The notes below the pieces were generated by a model. That model ran no database searches and had not been told where the DNA came from. It saw only the letters and a list, made by a program, of their open reading frames with translations. 60,000 nucleotides of DNA from Antedon mediterranea (Eukaryota; Echinodermata; Crinoidea; Comatulida; Antedonidae), in NCBI RefSeq assembly GCF_964355755.1, contig NC_092680.1, positions 8,907,001 through 8,967,000 of the forward strand, given 5' to 3'. This document shows positions 23,940 to 37,310 of this stretch, piece by piece; positions within the stretch are counted from its first letter, which is position 1, and each line of letters starts with the position of its first letter. Made by a program: the position numbers and the translations under genes.

Positions 23940-26077
23940 GTATACTGTATTTATAGTTCAATAGCTTATATTATAATTAGAACACAAACTGCACTCAAAT
24001 TTTCAAATTTTACAGGAATATTTTTTTTCAAGAAGTAAACAATATAAGAAGTACAGTATGCAAAACTTGAGGAAATAGCCAGGAACAGTAACTGTTTTGT
24101 TCTACAGTAATTTAGATCTGAACTAGGAGAAAAACAATTGAAATCCTTGGATCTAATTATGAGAGAAGTGGATGGACGAGAATTAGATCCAGATGAGGGT
24201 GGAGGGAGGGGGGGGGGGAGCGGTTGTTTTCATTTTAAGAGAGTCTAAATTGTCCTATTCTGTCTTTCATTTTAAACATCCATAGAACCCCAGAAACAGC
24301 ATGGTACATGACATTTACAAATTAAGTAATGGACAAAGTAAATAAGGATGATATTACTAATGAACTATGACATTTAAATTAACCTAGTGAAAAGAAACTG
24401 TACTGTTCAGTATTTAAGTTTAAAAATAGATTCATCTGTATTGAGGATACTCAATAAGCAGCACTAGTACACTTTTCTTATCAATTGTGGCTATAAGCTT
24501 TACTACAAGACGAGACGCACCAAAAGTACACAATAATGATACGAGAGGAAAGTTATTTGACATGAAAAGGTTATGGCCTAAAATATTGACTTGGTGTATG
24601 ACTGACTGGATACTACTTTAGTGTTCCTCATACCATAGTATACTCATTGACTTAAGTTTTATTGAACAAAATTAGGCCTATACTTATTCTTGCTTACATT
24701 ACAGTACAGAAAACATTTCATCATCTTTAAAAAATAATTTGCTAAAACCAAATTGAATCATGAATGAAGGTAGAAGTGAGTGAGTGAATTTTGCTCAATA
24801 TCAAATCAGTATTTGAGAAGCCACTTGGTAGCAACAGTGTGTTGTATTTAAATCTTTTTACAAATACCAGATCTTAATACTAAGACGGAAGGTGTTTAAT
24901 TAGTCATTAGGATATCCTGTACTTCTGTGGTACAGCAACTAATCTGCAATGACGACCAGAACAAGGGCACTAATACACTTTAAACATTATATACAGGTAA
25001 CTTCTTTGTAACATTTTTTTTCTCTTTTTTTAAAAGTTTATTTTTGATGTTCAAATGGTGTAAAGGCACAGTGGGTAGGCCTAGAATGAATTGGAAGTAG
25101 AATCTTTCCTTTGAGACAACACTCCTATTCAGTGGACATTCCTAATTTGTTATTAAAACAAAACTTAAAAGTTTTAACACTGTCAAACTCAATTGAAGGC
25201 CACCCCTACTTTTTCCCCTGTTGTGAAAAGAAACATTGGCGTTCGATTTGATCTTCCGGCGGGCACCTGACCGGAACTGTGTCGGAACAGGTGTGAAAGA
25301 CCCTTTAGTCCTGAATTTTCCCCTTGATAATGATAGAAGTTCTACTATACATACTGTGTGTCTAATGTTCCTGTAGATATACTTTCCGGGCGTCCAAATT
25401 ATTTGAACAGGTACTTAAAAAATGTCTTCCTATTAATCATGCGAGGGAGGACATGCACGCACGATCAAGCATGGTTCTGATTTACAATTCGGTCAAGAAG
25501 AAGGTAGTTTAAAGTTACTTTTACATGCTAAACACTCTGTTATTACATTAGAAATCTCTCGACTTGAATATACAGGTAGGTACACAATAGTTCCTCTTCA
25601 CACACACTTGAAACTAAATGCTAATCTCAAGGTGAAACAACACAACCTAGTTTTTCTATCTAATTCATTAAATCATGTTTTCCTATCAAATACACTATAA
25701 TTAAATACAGTACATAAAGTTGGTTGGTTATTATACTATTAAATTTTAATGCATAATATTATATTACTTATGAAAACTAATAAATTTTAGTCATTAAATT
25801 TTACTTTTATTAGCATATTTTGATTGTTTTGGGATCTCAATAATTAACAGTTATCTGCATATCTTATTACTCTCAATTGTTATGTAAATTGTAAATAAGA
25901 TTTGACTAGTAAAAAAACTTGTTATATATAAAATCTGTTAAAAACATCTCACTTGGATCATACAGCAGAATAATGTAGGCCTAGTAAACAATTTTTTTTT
26001 TTCCACCTAGCTTTTAATTTAAATGTGGATACTAGTCTCATAACAGTGTCTCATACTAGTATTTCTTTGGTTTCATA
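23940..26077. other. Non-coding, presumably intronic
   Basis: If the exon at 23799-23939 is real, this is its intron. It contains a G-run near 24205-24220 and a GC-richer patch at 25190-25310 of unknown nature. No further exon was supported. Confidence 0.35.
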
Positions 26078-27082
26078 GGGCCTGTTTCTGCTGAGCAGTA
26101 ACCGATTATTTTTTTATTCAATTATTTTTGGGCAGCAGAAACCGCGTAAAATGACATAATCGTTTGAAAAATAACCGATTAAAAACACTCAATTGCAAGT
26201 GCATGTTTTAATGCCAAATAACCGATTATCGCGGAGCAGTTTTTAGCTGAAACACAAACAGCAATTATTGTGACCACATTTTGATCAACATGGTTTTTAT
26301 TTGCGTGATCGATCAGCCAAATGATGATGTGGACCGATGAGATAACATGTGATTGTTAATTATTTTGTGGGGAAGAATTATAAGACACGCGAGAGACTCC
26401 AGGGAAATAAAAAAGGATTCTGCGTTACTTATTGAAGTACACCGTTTTATATCACACCAGTTCAGGCTAACGATGTTTTGCATGTCCTTTTTTTAGGCCT
26501 GTCAGTGTTGGTGTAGATATGTACGAAGAAGGAATGCAACAACGAAACAAACTAATCACCGACGTGCCCATATCAATTCTGTTGTATGTGGTAGTAGATG
26601 TTATTGGGACATATGATTGGGTTACAAATAATATAGCTTTTACAGAAGAGTTCAATTTTTAATTCTACATTTTTTTAAATTTTATTTTATTCAAACTCAT
26701 TCAACAGCGGGAAACCAGTGCCTTACAGAATGGAATAATCTCTACCATATAAATAAATATATAAATCTTAAAATCTAACAATACAAAATTATACAATTTT
26801 ACTAATTTTATTACAAAAACAATTATAACGGTCAAAAAAGAGATCAATAGAATTATCTTTAACTATACAATTATTAAAAAGAAGACAAATACATGTGAGA
26901 GTTATAGCCAGTGTAAACAGAGCAACTCAATCTTCCCTAATTTGAACTGCATTATGGGTATGATAACATGATTTTTAAAAAGCGATTACAATACCAGATA
27001 ACCATCGAATGCAATGGGAACAAGATTGTGGTTTGCAGTACTAATAATTGATTATTTTGATTTTTAAAGCAGAAACAGACCC
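26078..27082. mobile_element. Harbinger-like element, 1005 bp
   Basis: The left end is GGGCCTGTTTCTGCT and the right end is AGCAGAAACAGACCC: a 15-bp inverted repeat with one mismatch. ATA flanks both sides (26075-26077 and 27083-27085). A 3-bp duplication next to GGGCC-type ends is characteristic of PIF/Harbinger elements. The interior has CCGATTA words and a retroelement-like A/T tail at about 26660-26790, but no transposase. A similar start, GGCCTGTTTCTGCT, appears unpaired near 48866. Confidence 0.65.
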
Positions 27083-27494
27083 ATAGTGTCAATTGCTGTT
27101 TAGTACTGTACTGTAGATATCGCGATGTTTCATTTGTTATCTGTATGAGATTATGATCAAAACAAGAGCATAGTTTAACCTCCAATGCTATCTTTAACAG
27201 CTGTCACAAACAACTGCCATATAACTACGTACAGTAATTTGAATGTAAAATCACAACATATTTTGACATAGTTTCAGTAGTAAATACTTTACGATTATAT
27301 TTAAAGTGAATTGATATGACAAATGACATTTATGTCTATAGTACAGCAATGCGCTTTGAATGCACATTTATGTTGATGTGTTAAACTCTTTTAAATGAAC
27401 GCACAAAAATAAACACAAATTATGTTGTTGTGTACTCTATAACAAAAATGTGCACTCGGGCACTTATTACACTAGCATAGAGTAAGTATTTTAG

Positions 27495-28350
27495 TTAGTT
27501 GGTTATCCGCACTTGGCGGATAACCCCTTGTTATTGTCAGGATCTTTTTTTTTTTTTTCTCTTTTTGGTTATCCGCCTCAAGCGGATAACCTTTGTTATT
27601 GTAAGAGTTTTTTAAATATGCTCTATTTTTCTCAGATTTTGTGTTCAGCCTTTCTCTGCAACGTGTTAACATAACATGTTGTAACTTGGTCAACATATAG
27701 ACATTTAACTGAAGATGTGCAGCCAAGCTTTTGGACGCTGTCAGATCCGCGTAGCGTAAGTCACGCGCGATTTTCTGAAAATCTTAAATCGGTCATAACT
27801 TCGAAACCGATAAATATTTTTTAACGAAGTTTTCAGCCACGTTTTCTTCACATCAATGGCTAACTTTTTCGATCTTTAGCAAATTTTTGGAGACTAGAAA
27901 GTTTTCGCGTAAATTGCGTTTGAAATATTTTACTCTTCTTATTTTGTACACGCTGTTTCTCTTCAACGTGTAAACATAATATGTTGTAACTTGTTCAGCA
28001 TTTAGACATTTTACTGAAGTTGTGCAGCCAAGCTTTTTGACGATGTCAGAGCCGCGTAGCGTAAGTTACGCGTGATTTTCTGAAAATATTAAATTGGTTA
28101 TAACTTCGAAACAAATAAATATTTTTTAATGTCTATTTAAGCCACGTTTGCTTCACATCAATTGTAAACTTTTTTAACGCTACCAAAATTTGTAACATTA
28201 GAAAGTGCGCGCGTAAATTGCGTTTGAATTTTTAAATGCTTGAAATCAATTTCTGATTAAATTAGAGCACGATTCAGGTCATTTTAAGCGTTTAAAACAT
28301 TGCCACTTGTGCGCACATTTTTTTACGCGCGCACGGCGCAGGAAACACGT
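27495..28350 (+). mobile_element. Diverged relative of the Helitron-like array
   Basis: Two head blocks (GGTTATCCGCACTTGGCGGA at 27501 and GGTTATCCGCCTCAAGCGGA near 27568) precede two partial tandem bodies. The bodies start near 27645 and 27950, each with CAACGTGT, a TGTTGTAACTTG word and GCGTAGCGTAAG. Word order matches the units at 9.8-14.4 kb, but sequence identity is low and no CTAG-type 3' end is present. Confidence 0.6.
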
Positions 28351-30774
28351 ATGACTTTATTTGTATTTAACTTCCATACATTTATGGACCATGGTTGTCT
28401 TTATGTAAAATTTGGCAATATTATTTTGAATATTAGAATAATTTGAATTCAATTCATTTCTCAATAATTTTTCTTTGTTTTTAGATAAATTGTACACACA
28501 ATTGTAAAACAACTTTTTATTTCAAGAGCAGTTAATTCTGTTCAGGTCTGTGCCTATTGCTTGCTCCTAAACAAGATTGTGCTTTATACTGTATAACATG
28601 CCGAATAAGAATTATTATTAAACATCATTCGTGTTATCACAAACGTGTAAAAGCACCACGCTGAATATAATTTACATAAATAAACAAAATGATAAGTCCA
28701 TTTACTGTATATTCATAAATGTTATACTTATTTACACTAGTTTGATCAGATAAAAATGTAAACTGCACATTGGAAAGTTCATGGCAATAAATTTAAAATG
28801 TATGTACTTACCCAGGGCATTTAATCAAGTGAGTTTTGTTACTTAAAAAAGATTTTTATATAAAAAAAATATCTTGAGTATGTCTGATGAAGGTATTCTA
28901 AATACCAAATGTTTTCAAACTTTACAACTCAGCTGTATTAACTACTGTAAGTCTACAGTATAGTACACTACTACTACTGTCTACTGTACATGATCCCAAA
29001 TTTAACAAAAAATACTGTACCTCTTGCTCTTTTCATACATCCTTTCATAATTAAATTTTTCATCCTTCTCTTTATGACATTGTATTTTTCTATCAAACTA
29101 TGATAATTTGTATTATTGCAAACAGGTGTAAATATTAAAAATCAGATTGCATTTATCTCAGCATTGTACTGATAGATGTTTATGAGATAGGAACAGTTCT
29201 TTTTCATTGACTTAAATTCTACAGAGGAGCGACCACCTGTTTCAACAAATACACAGTTAAGCCAGTTGACGTCGTCATCGTAACATTTTAATAGTACAAT
29301 TCCTTTGATTATCAACATGTTATATATGTATACTAGTTTTTACACTTTATCCTAGTAGTATATTCACCTGTCCAAATTTATTCTATTTAAATACATTATT
29401 AGGATATTAATGTTGGTATTTTAAGTAACTGCAAAGATATTAATAGCAATTAAAAGGAAAAATAACTTACTGTAGCAGCAGACCTTCCATTAAAAAAAGT
29501 ACTTTAAACCATAACAACTGCTACAGTATTTTGAAAATAAGTTATTCTTTTACCATAGAGAAAATAAATGGTTTTAATGTTTTACTGTCTTTTATTGAAA
29601 TACTGTATCATTAATTATTGTCTCAGTATCCATGTAAAAAAAAAATCCATTAAGACCATTGAAAGACCACTTGGTTACAAATTCAGTACTGGTGTGTAGA
29701 ACCAAGAGGTAGTGCTGCCAGGGAAGCATGCTCCACCCTTTTGACAACAGTGTAATTATGAACTACTTTTTGACTGATTAGTAATATTATATGTTAAAAA
29801 ATCATGGATCCACCTCTGATTTGCAAACGCATTTTGAGAATAGATTCTAAACCTATTGTGATAATGAGGCAATGATCTAATGCTTTGTAGAATCTATCCA
29901 TCCACTTACGTTCAATTAGGTTTTAAAATGTTACCATGGTAATAGAGGCGTTTATGCACTCAGGAAAAATCTTACGATATCCAAATCATTAAAACCAAGC
30001 ATTCTACAAAATGCTTAGAACATTATATATTTAGGATATTTCAATGAAGAATGAGTACTGTAGATTCTTCAATACAATGAACAGCATGCTACAGTATGCA
30101 AGTTGGGCCTTATTAATAAAATAGTATTGTACCAACATGTCCTGTATTTATCCCACCCATATGTTTTCAATGTTCAACCATCCTCATAGTATACTACTAC
30201 TACTAGGCAGTAGACTGTGTATTTTAATGTGAAGTTTTAAGTTGGTATTTTTATTTCAAGCCTTATCAAATAAAAACGTTTTTATTTATTGAATTCAATT
30301 TCTTTATTGCTGCAAATGCCATCAAGGGCTAATATGAAATTAAAAAAAAAAAAAAAAAAAAAAAAATATCCGCTTAAACATACTACATCATACAAACATG
30401 TATACATCTTTACATTAAAGTCTAAATATGTTCACTATAGTATAATAGGCCTTCATACAGTAGCCTTTGTACAGTTTTGTGATATGCATTTGAAATTACA
30501 GTAGATACTGTAGATAGATAAAAATGAATTTCCGGTACAGCATGTACTGAACTGTATTTTGTATAATGCCCAACATCATACCCTTTTGATCATATCGTTT
30601 AACTCACCATGACCCACTGTCAATGTCATTATCAAGGGTTAGGACGCCTTACTCACTATTGAGTTGATTTGATTTGAATATCATTCATGAGACCTTATAG
30701 TTAACTTATACTATTTTAATATATAATTTAATCTATTCAGTTCTGAGAGAGAAAAAAAATCCTTGTATTTTCGT
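28351..30774. other. Non-coding stretch
   Basis: AT-rich with a long A run at about 30342-30366. No exon, RNA or complete element was recognised. Confidence 0.45.
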
Positions 30775-32527
30775 TCTGTATGAAATCGGTCGCGCTTGAA
30801 ATCGGTCGCGATAAAATCAACATCCGGTATTTTGTATGGAGCACCGCTAGATACACTTTTTATCATTATTAGTTACGTTTGATATCGGTCGCGTTTTACT
30901 TTAGTCGCGCTAATTTGTATATGGCGCATTAGAAACGTTTTTAATGAAAACGCTCATTATGTTTTTAGTTAATTTTTAATATTAGAATTTCTAATAACAG
31001 GCCTACTATTTGACATTATTTTTAACCTCGATCATTATTTTTTAAGTACGGTAAATATAAATATTTATCTCATTATTTATAAATAATTTGTGTTTTCATT
31101 TTATCTTACAGGTTTTAATGAATTGTAATGTGTTCTTTTAGAAAATCGTTTTAAAAATGTTTTTTTGTCTTATTGAATATTGTGCAAGTTTTTGAAAAGA
31201 TTGGCATGCCACTGTTTAAAGTTTTGAAAATAATAAATAATAATGTAATAGTTAAACAAGTAGACGCGCCTATTGCATATTTTTTAATCAGTTAATTGCG
31301 AAACTCGTTCTGGTCTACAAGTGGATACCAGCTTAGGAGGTTTATGCAATAAAGGAAGATGATGCATGGATGATTTTTGCATTCGATATCTGCCACTCTG
31401 ATTTGAGCATGGTTTTAGGACAATAATAAAATGTATAGATAATATGCCGTTATAAATCAATCTGCCGGCCCTACAGTATGACTGTACAATGATAGATGTA
31501 AGAATAATAATGTATGGATAATATAAAGGTGGACACGATTCTCAAAGAGGTAATCTGCACTGATATTTAAACATTTAGATTTACGAACGGCGTATGAATG
31601 TAAGACACTAAGTTGCACTTACTTAATTATTTACATTAAATGATTATTATAAATTTAAATCTATAGTATCGCCGACGTATAAACGTAAATTATATATAAA
31701 TCATACTGTCAAATTATAGAAACAATTCTCATATTCGGAACATGATCTTGTAATCACGTCCAGCATAGCTCATTAGATCGTTTCACAAAAACACGTGCAG
31801 GAGGCCTATAGACGTTTCAAACGTATGGTTATTAGTAATAGACGTTATCTTTACCTTACCTGGCCATGGACAACGATCGTAGTGTTTTGTCCATGATTTG
31901 ACACACTAACAAGCGTGTTATTTAAAACGGGGAATAACGGATATAAATAAAATAGAAATCAAAATAAAATGATCGAATAATATGTACGACATGGATATGA
32001 TATGCAGTATGCATAAGTATAAAAATGGATACGCTGGCTTTACGGGCTATATTGTAAAAAATACTGTTTTTAAATCAATTGTTCTCCGTTTTACGTAATT
32101 GTTTGCATAAAAGACACAGACGTATATTCTCTATATAATATATTAAATACAGTACAGTACATATAAATAGAGGTAAATTATTATGCCTAATATAATATTT
32201 AAACGTGTTTAGAAATGGTCATTTTGAAAAGACACAGTCCTTCTCCGAGACCTGTGAAATAAAAAAAAAAAATTTATTTAATGATTGATAATAAATATTT
32301 ATTAACCAAATAAAAAATATCCACATAAATAATCTAGTTCCTAAAAAATATCAATTAAATCTATACAAACGAAAAATGGATCCCGCTCTAGTAGAATGCA
32401 TCCCGCTCCATACAAAATAGCACGACCGATGTCAAACGCGACCGATATCAAACGTAACTAATATGATAAATGCGTATCTAGTTGATTTTATCGCGACCGA
32501 TTTCAGACGCGATCGAATTCATCGTAA
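30775..32527. mobile_element. Foldback-like element with GAAATCGGTCGCG repeats at the ends
   Basis: The left end has ATGAAATCGGTCGCG and TGAAATCGGTCGCGATAAAA, then GATATCGGTCGCG. The right end (about 32400-32527) has the complementary words in inverted order. About 1.75 kb in all. Interior sequence near 31080-31220 and 32220-32290 shares words (AAAATCGTTTTAAAA, AGTGGATACCAGC, GAGACCTGTGAAATAAA) with the arms of the element at 34055-40973, which points to one superfamily. No protein is encoded. Confidence 0.7.
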
Positions 32528-32539
32528 ACCGTCAAGGCC

Positions 32540-33256
32540 CTTTTTTTAACTTATAGGGGCCTGTGGGCCTAGTGTAGCTAGCCTCTAGGCCTAGTCATAA
32601 TGACATAGTAGGCTAGCCTTATAGGCTTAGCCTAGGCCTAGCCTAAGCTAGGTAGATCTAGGCCTAGGCCTTTTCTAGCCTGCCGGCTCTGGTTGGGCCT
32701 ACCCTACGAACCTATCCTAGGCAGCCTATCCTACTACTAGCTAGTAGGCCTAGGTAGCTAGGGTAGGCTAGCCTAAACAAATTACTGACTCACCAAAAAG
32801 TATTTATAATTAGCAATGAACTAAACACACATGTTCTTTTCTCCACCAGCTTTGTATGGGTGTTTATTAATTTAAAACAAGTAGATAAAACAGTTATAGA
32901 ACTTTGACACTTCTTGTATGATCGATGATTCGGATCATGTCGGGAGAGAAAGCGTTCCTCGCAACAATCAACAAGTCCTTCTCCGGATGATCAAGCAAGT
33001 ATCTACTAGGTAGGCCTAGGGTAGCCTAGGCTAGCCTAAACAAATTACTGACTCACCAAAAAGTATTTATAATTAGCAATGAACGAAACACACATGTTCT
33101 TTTCTCCACCAGCTTTGTATGGGTGTTTATTAATTTAAAACAAGTAGATAAAACAGTTATAGAACTTTGACACTTCTTGTATGATCGATGATTCGGATCA
33201 TGTCGGGAGGAGAGAAAGCGTTCCTCGCAACAATCAACAAGTCCTTCTCCGGATGA
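32540..33256. repeat. CCTAGG-rich patch and a 263-bp tandem duplication
   Basis: At 32560-32775 and 33000-33036 the sequence is a tangle of overlapping palindromic words such as CCTAGGCCTAG. A block beginning CTAGCCTAAACAAATTACTG occurs at 32768 and again at 33031 (period 263 bp), nearly identical through TCCTTCTCCGGATGA. The second copy then diverges into a CGCGCGCGCG tract. The function of the duplicated block is unknown. Confidence 0.85.
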
Positions 33257-33529
33257 CCGCGCGCGCGACGATCGATGTCGTCTGCTTTTTTCAACCAACC
33301 AAAAACCATCGGCGAGAAACAAAGAGAGGGCGCTAAACATGAAATTTACGAGATCGAATTAATAAGTTGTAATAACATAAGCCTTCGGCTGTTTAATATC
33401 ATTGGATCGAACAGGCGGTGTGGGACGTACACAGAAAAAAAGATTCAGTATAAATAAGGCCGTTTCCACGACATCACATGCTTACCGTTTAATGTTGGAA
33501 AGGGGACGTAAAAATAGCTTTAACTTTAT

Positions 33530-33612
33530 TCCACCGTGAGATTCGAACCCACGACAAGCGTGTTGTTAACATCACACGACGCGCTTAGTCGACTCAGCTA
33601 ACCGGTCATCTA
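33530..33612 (-). repeat. tRNA-like SINE head fragment
   Basis: The complement contains a degenerate A box (TTAGCTGAGTCGACTAAG) and a B box GTGGGTTCGAATCTCAC, but the arms do not fold into a standard tRNA. Probably the head of a tRNA-derived SINE. Confidence 0.5.
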
Positions 33613-33923
33613 AATGTTTTCAATCATTAATTTAGTCGTAAACAATTTTAAAACAATAGAAACGGTAAAGCAAAGAAAGCGCATGACACTTTAATGATTT
33701 TTCGGTATGAAATTACAACTTCCAATACTATTAAAAACAACTAGCATTTAAATTTAGTTGATATGAAAATATGTTTGAGAATAGACTACAGTTAATGTAA
33801 GTTACAGAAGAGTATATTACTATTTACATTATGACACTGTAACTGAATATAAATACAAGAATGACACTTGTACAACGATACCAAGCCAATATGTCAGCTA
33901 AGAACGTGGTATGGCGTTTAAGC

Positions 33924-34054
33924 ATACTTACCTGGCACAGGAGCGACTTTGATCAGGAAGGAATGTCCTCCCAAGATGAGGCCTCAGCATTGCACACACG
34001 GCTGCGGTTGACCCTTGCGATTCCCCCAAACGTGGGGAACTCGGGTGTATAATT
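33924..34054 (+). ncRNA. U1 snRNA, 5' part, interrupted
   Basis: The sequence starts ATACTTACCTGGCACAGGAG, with the whole 5'-splice-site recognition sequence of U1. It follows the U1 order through CATTGCAC, GACCCTTGCGATT and CCCCCAAACGTGGGG to GTATAATT. Compared with human U1 from memory, the stem-loop III pair TTTCCC/GGGAAA is here TTCCCC/GGGGAA, a compensated change, which suggests a gene that was under selection. It breaks off in the Sm-site region, where a 6.9-kb element is inserted. The remainder is at 40974-41017, and the two parts joined make 167 bases, the normal U1 length. With the insertion the gene cannot give a normal U1. Confidence 0.92.
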
Positions 34055-36289
34055 GGGTGCTGGTCAACCCGTACCCAAACCAACCCGTACCCATGCCAAC
34101 TCGTACCCAACTTGGCTAACCCGTACCCAAATAATTGGTCAACTCGTACCCACTTTGGCTAACCCGTACCCAAACCAACCCGTACCCATGCCAACTCGTA
34201 CCTAAATATTTGGCTTACTCGTACCCAAGTATTTGGCTTACTCGTACCCATTTTTTGGCTTACCCGTACCCATTTTTGGCTTACTCGTACCCATTATTTG
34301 GCCTACTCGTACCCAATTTGAATAATTACTTGTAATGATTTGATCGGCGTAAAACTAGTGGTATGCTTTTGCCGTATGAATATTTTTATATTTAAATTGT
34401 TTTTTTATTTTACAGGTCTCGGTGAAATGTGTGCTAATAAAAATGACCATTGATTTGATTGTAGACTTCGTTTAATTAGGCATATATTTGTTAACATTTA
34501 TTTAAATCTAGTATTATAGTTTTATAAACGTATGTTTGATGTGTCTTTTTTATTTACGTAAGAGAACATTAATTAATAAAAAAATATTTTAACTGTTGTA
34601 TAGTTAGTATTACAATTCAATTAAGCCCAGGTAAAGCACCAACAACGTATAATTTTATACTTATCAATTTTTATTCTTTTATTTAATTCTAATTATCTTC
34701 CCTGATTACATTTGATCAAGTAATTATTTCTATTGTATTTGGTATATTTAAAATTGGTTGAATTAACAACACCCTGTTTTAAGCGAAAAGCCTGCCGGGC
34801 TATGGGGTCGAATTACTCGTAGATTTCGTGTTACGTGTTTTTTGTGACCGGGATTAACCTTTTATTATAAAAAACACGCATTTGTAGGGCCGGCGTCAAA
34901 GAGACGACTTAGTAATGACGTATGATCATTTTCCATATATCTTATTTATTAATAATTCAGTGAAATGATCATATACACGTACTGTCGTACTGTAGCCTAA
35001 GGCAATTAAACATTTTGGCAGATTTTCTTCTATAACAGCTACGTGTTTTTGCTGAATGGGGATTCCTCTTTATTATTAAAAAAAAAAACGCATTTGTACG
35101 GGTCCATTTGTAGTGTGTCCAAAAATAGGCAACGCAATGTGGCGTATGATCGTTTTCTATTTATTTTTTTTCTTAAATAATTCAGTAAAATTATCTGTTT
35201 GTTTACGGTAATTAAACATTTTTGGTAGATGTTTCCTCAATAACTTACAGCTACGTGTTTTTGCTGACGAGGGATTCCCTTTTTTTAAAAAAAATACGCA
35301 TTCTATAATGTGTCAAATAAGACAAATGAAATGAACTACGATCGTTTTTCCATGGCAACGGATGTCGTCTTATTTACTAAAATAATATAAACGTTCTGAA
35401 GGCCTACCTACACGTGTCTGAGTACTTACGTATCTGTCAGCGATAAGATGATTTTTTTAAGTTTTAGTAGTATTTATTTCGGTTTTTAGTCATAATAATA
35501 CAGTAATAATCATTATAAAATGAAAACGTAATAACAGCAAATGTCGTCGTTTGTAATTAAATGTTAAATTATTGGAGGTTAGTACAGTAGTTACCTTTTA
35601 TTATTACTCTCACATCCGTCATTGTATACTAGATAAACGGCAATAATCTAATCTACTACTAAATGCTCATAGCAGCAATGAGGCTGGTATCCACTTAAAT
35701 AGTTTCGTGATTTTAAAATACGAGTGACTATTTAAAAATGTATTAAATATTTTCGAAATGTTAAAACAGTTTAATATTTTCCAAAACTTGCAAAACAAAA
35801 CAACAAAAACCATTCGTTAAAAAACGATTTTCAAAAAGCACATTACTTCATTATCTGTAAAATAAAATGAAAATACAAATTATGTATAAAAGATATTCAT
35901 GTTTACTTTTAATAATTCAAGTTTTCATCATCACAGACTAGTGGGTATTTCAATTTCCATGTACTACTATTCGTAGAAAATAATAGATTAATAACTCATA
36001 AATGAAAAAAAAATAGAATGCAGCACAGCAGCCGACCACTGACATCTTCCACAGAGCCATATAAAACAGCGCCCTCAAGTATTAACTTGACCAAATACGA
36101 CGTACGCAAATATGTCTGTGAAGTTGGTTACTAGTTCCTAGTTCCTAGTTCCTTATTCAAATTAAATTAAAGGGACAGTCACAAATATTTTTAAAAACAG
36201 ATTTTAATACGTAATAACTGACTAATTGAGTTGTTATTGCATCGACATGTTAGTCTTGACCTCCTCTACTTCTTCCGGTCAAAGCTCAA

Positions 36290-37310
36290 TAACATTTTAT
36301 GCATTTACGCCCTCTACGGCGAATAAGTAACTAGCTTTTACGAACGTTATAACACTTGACCTACTTAATTTTTTCAAAATATTTTGGTATGGATCGATCA
36401 CCCTTCACCTACTCTATCATTTGGCACCCCAGTTCCGCGAACTTTTTTGCATCTACGCCCTCTACGGCGAATAAGTAACTGGCTTTACGAACGTTATAAC
36501 ACTTGACCTACTTAATTTTTTCAAAATATTTTGGTATGAATCGATCACCCTTGACCTACTCTACCATTTGCCACCCCAGTTCCGCGAACTTTTTTGCATC
36601 TACGCCCTCTACGGCGAATAAGTAACTGGCTTTTTACGAACGTTATAACACTTGACCTACTTAATTTTTTCAAAATATTTTGGTATGAATCGATCACCCT
36701 TGACCTACTCTACCATTTGCCACCCCAGTTCCGCGAACTTTTTTGCATCTACGCCCTCTACGGCGAATAAGTAACTGGCTTTACGAACGTTATAACACTT
36801 GACCTACTTAATTTTTTCAAAATATTTTGGTATGAATCGATGACCCTTGACCTACTTTACCATTTGCCATCCCAGTTCCGCGAACCTTTTTGCGTCTACG
36901 CCCTCTACGGCGAATAAGTAACTGGCTTTACGAACGTTATAACACTTGATCTACTTATTTTTTTCAAAATATTTTGGTATGAATCGATCACTCTTGACCT
37001 ACTCTACCATTTGCCACCCCAGTTCCGCGAACTTTTTTGCGTCTACGCCCTCTACAGCGAATAAGTAACTGGCTTTTACGAACGTTATAACACTTGACCT
37101 ACTTAATTTTGTCAAAATATTTTGGTATGAATCGATCACTCTTGACTTACTCTACCATTTGCCACCCCAGTTCCGCGAACTTTTTTGCGTCTACGCCCTC
37201 TACAGCGAATAAGTAACTGGCTTTTACGAACGTTATAACACTTGACCTACTTAATTTTTCCAAAATATTTTGGTATGAATCGATCACCCTTGACCTATCG
37301 TAACTATTAT
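36290..37310 (+). repeat. Left satellite arm, 147-149-bp unit, seven copies
   Basis: The word ACGCCCTCTACGGCGAATAA recurs at about 36307, 36455, 36602, 36751, 36898, 37046 and 37192. Each unit also has CGAACGTTATAACACTTGAC, TTTCAAAATATTTTGG and CACCCCAGTTCCGCGAAC. Two of the later copies have ACAGCG for ACGGCG. Confidence 0.95.

Noticed and set aside
26497-26660. Exon-like frame PVSVGVDMYEEGMQQRN with a good acceptor, at first sight like a ligand-gated channel segment
   Set aside because: It lies inside the Harbinger-like element 26078-27082, the resemblance fades after a few residues and there is no partner exon.
33053-33340. 95-residue minus-strand frame over the 263-bp duplication
   Set aside because: Its open state comes from a GC-rich tract and the duplicated block; the first copy does not keep the frame.
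34135-34335. 66-residue frame rich in YPYP/RTH words, present again at 43718-43918
   Set aside because: It is the translation of the terminal tandem array of the foldback elements, with no sign of selection for protein.
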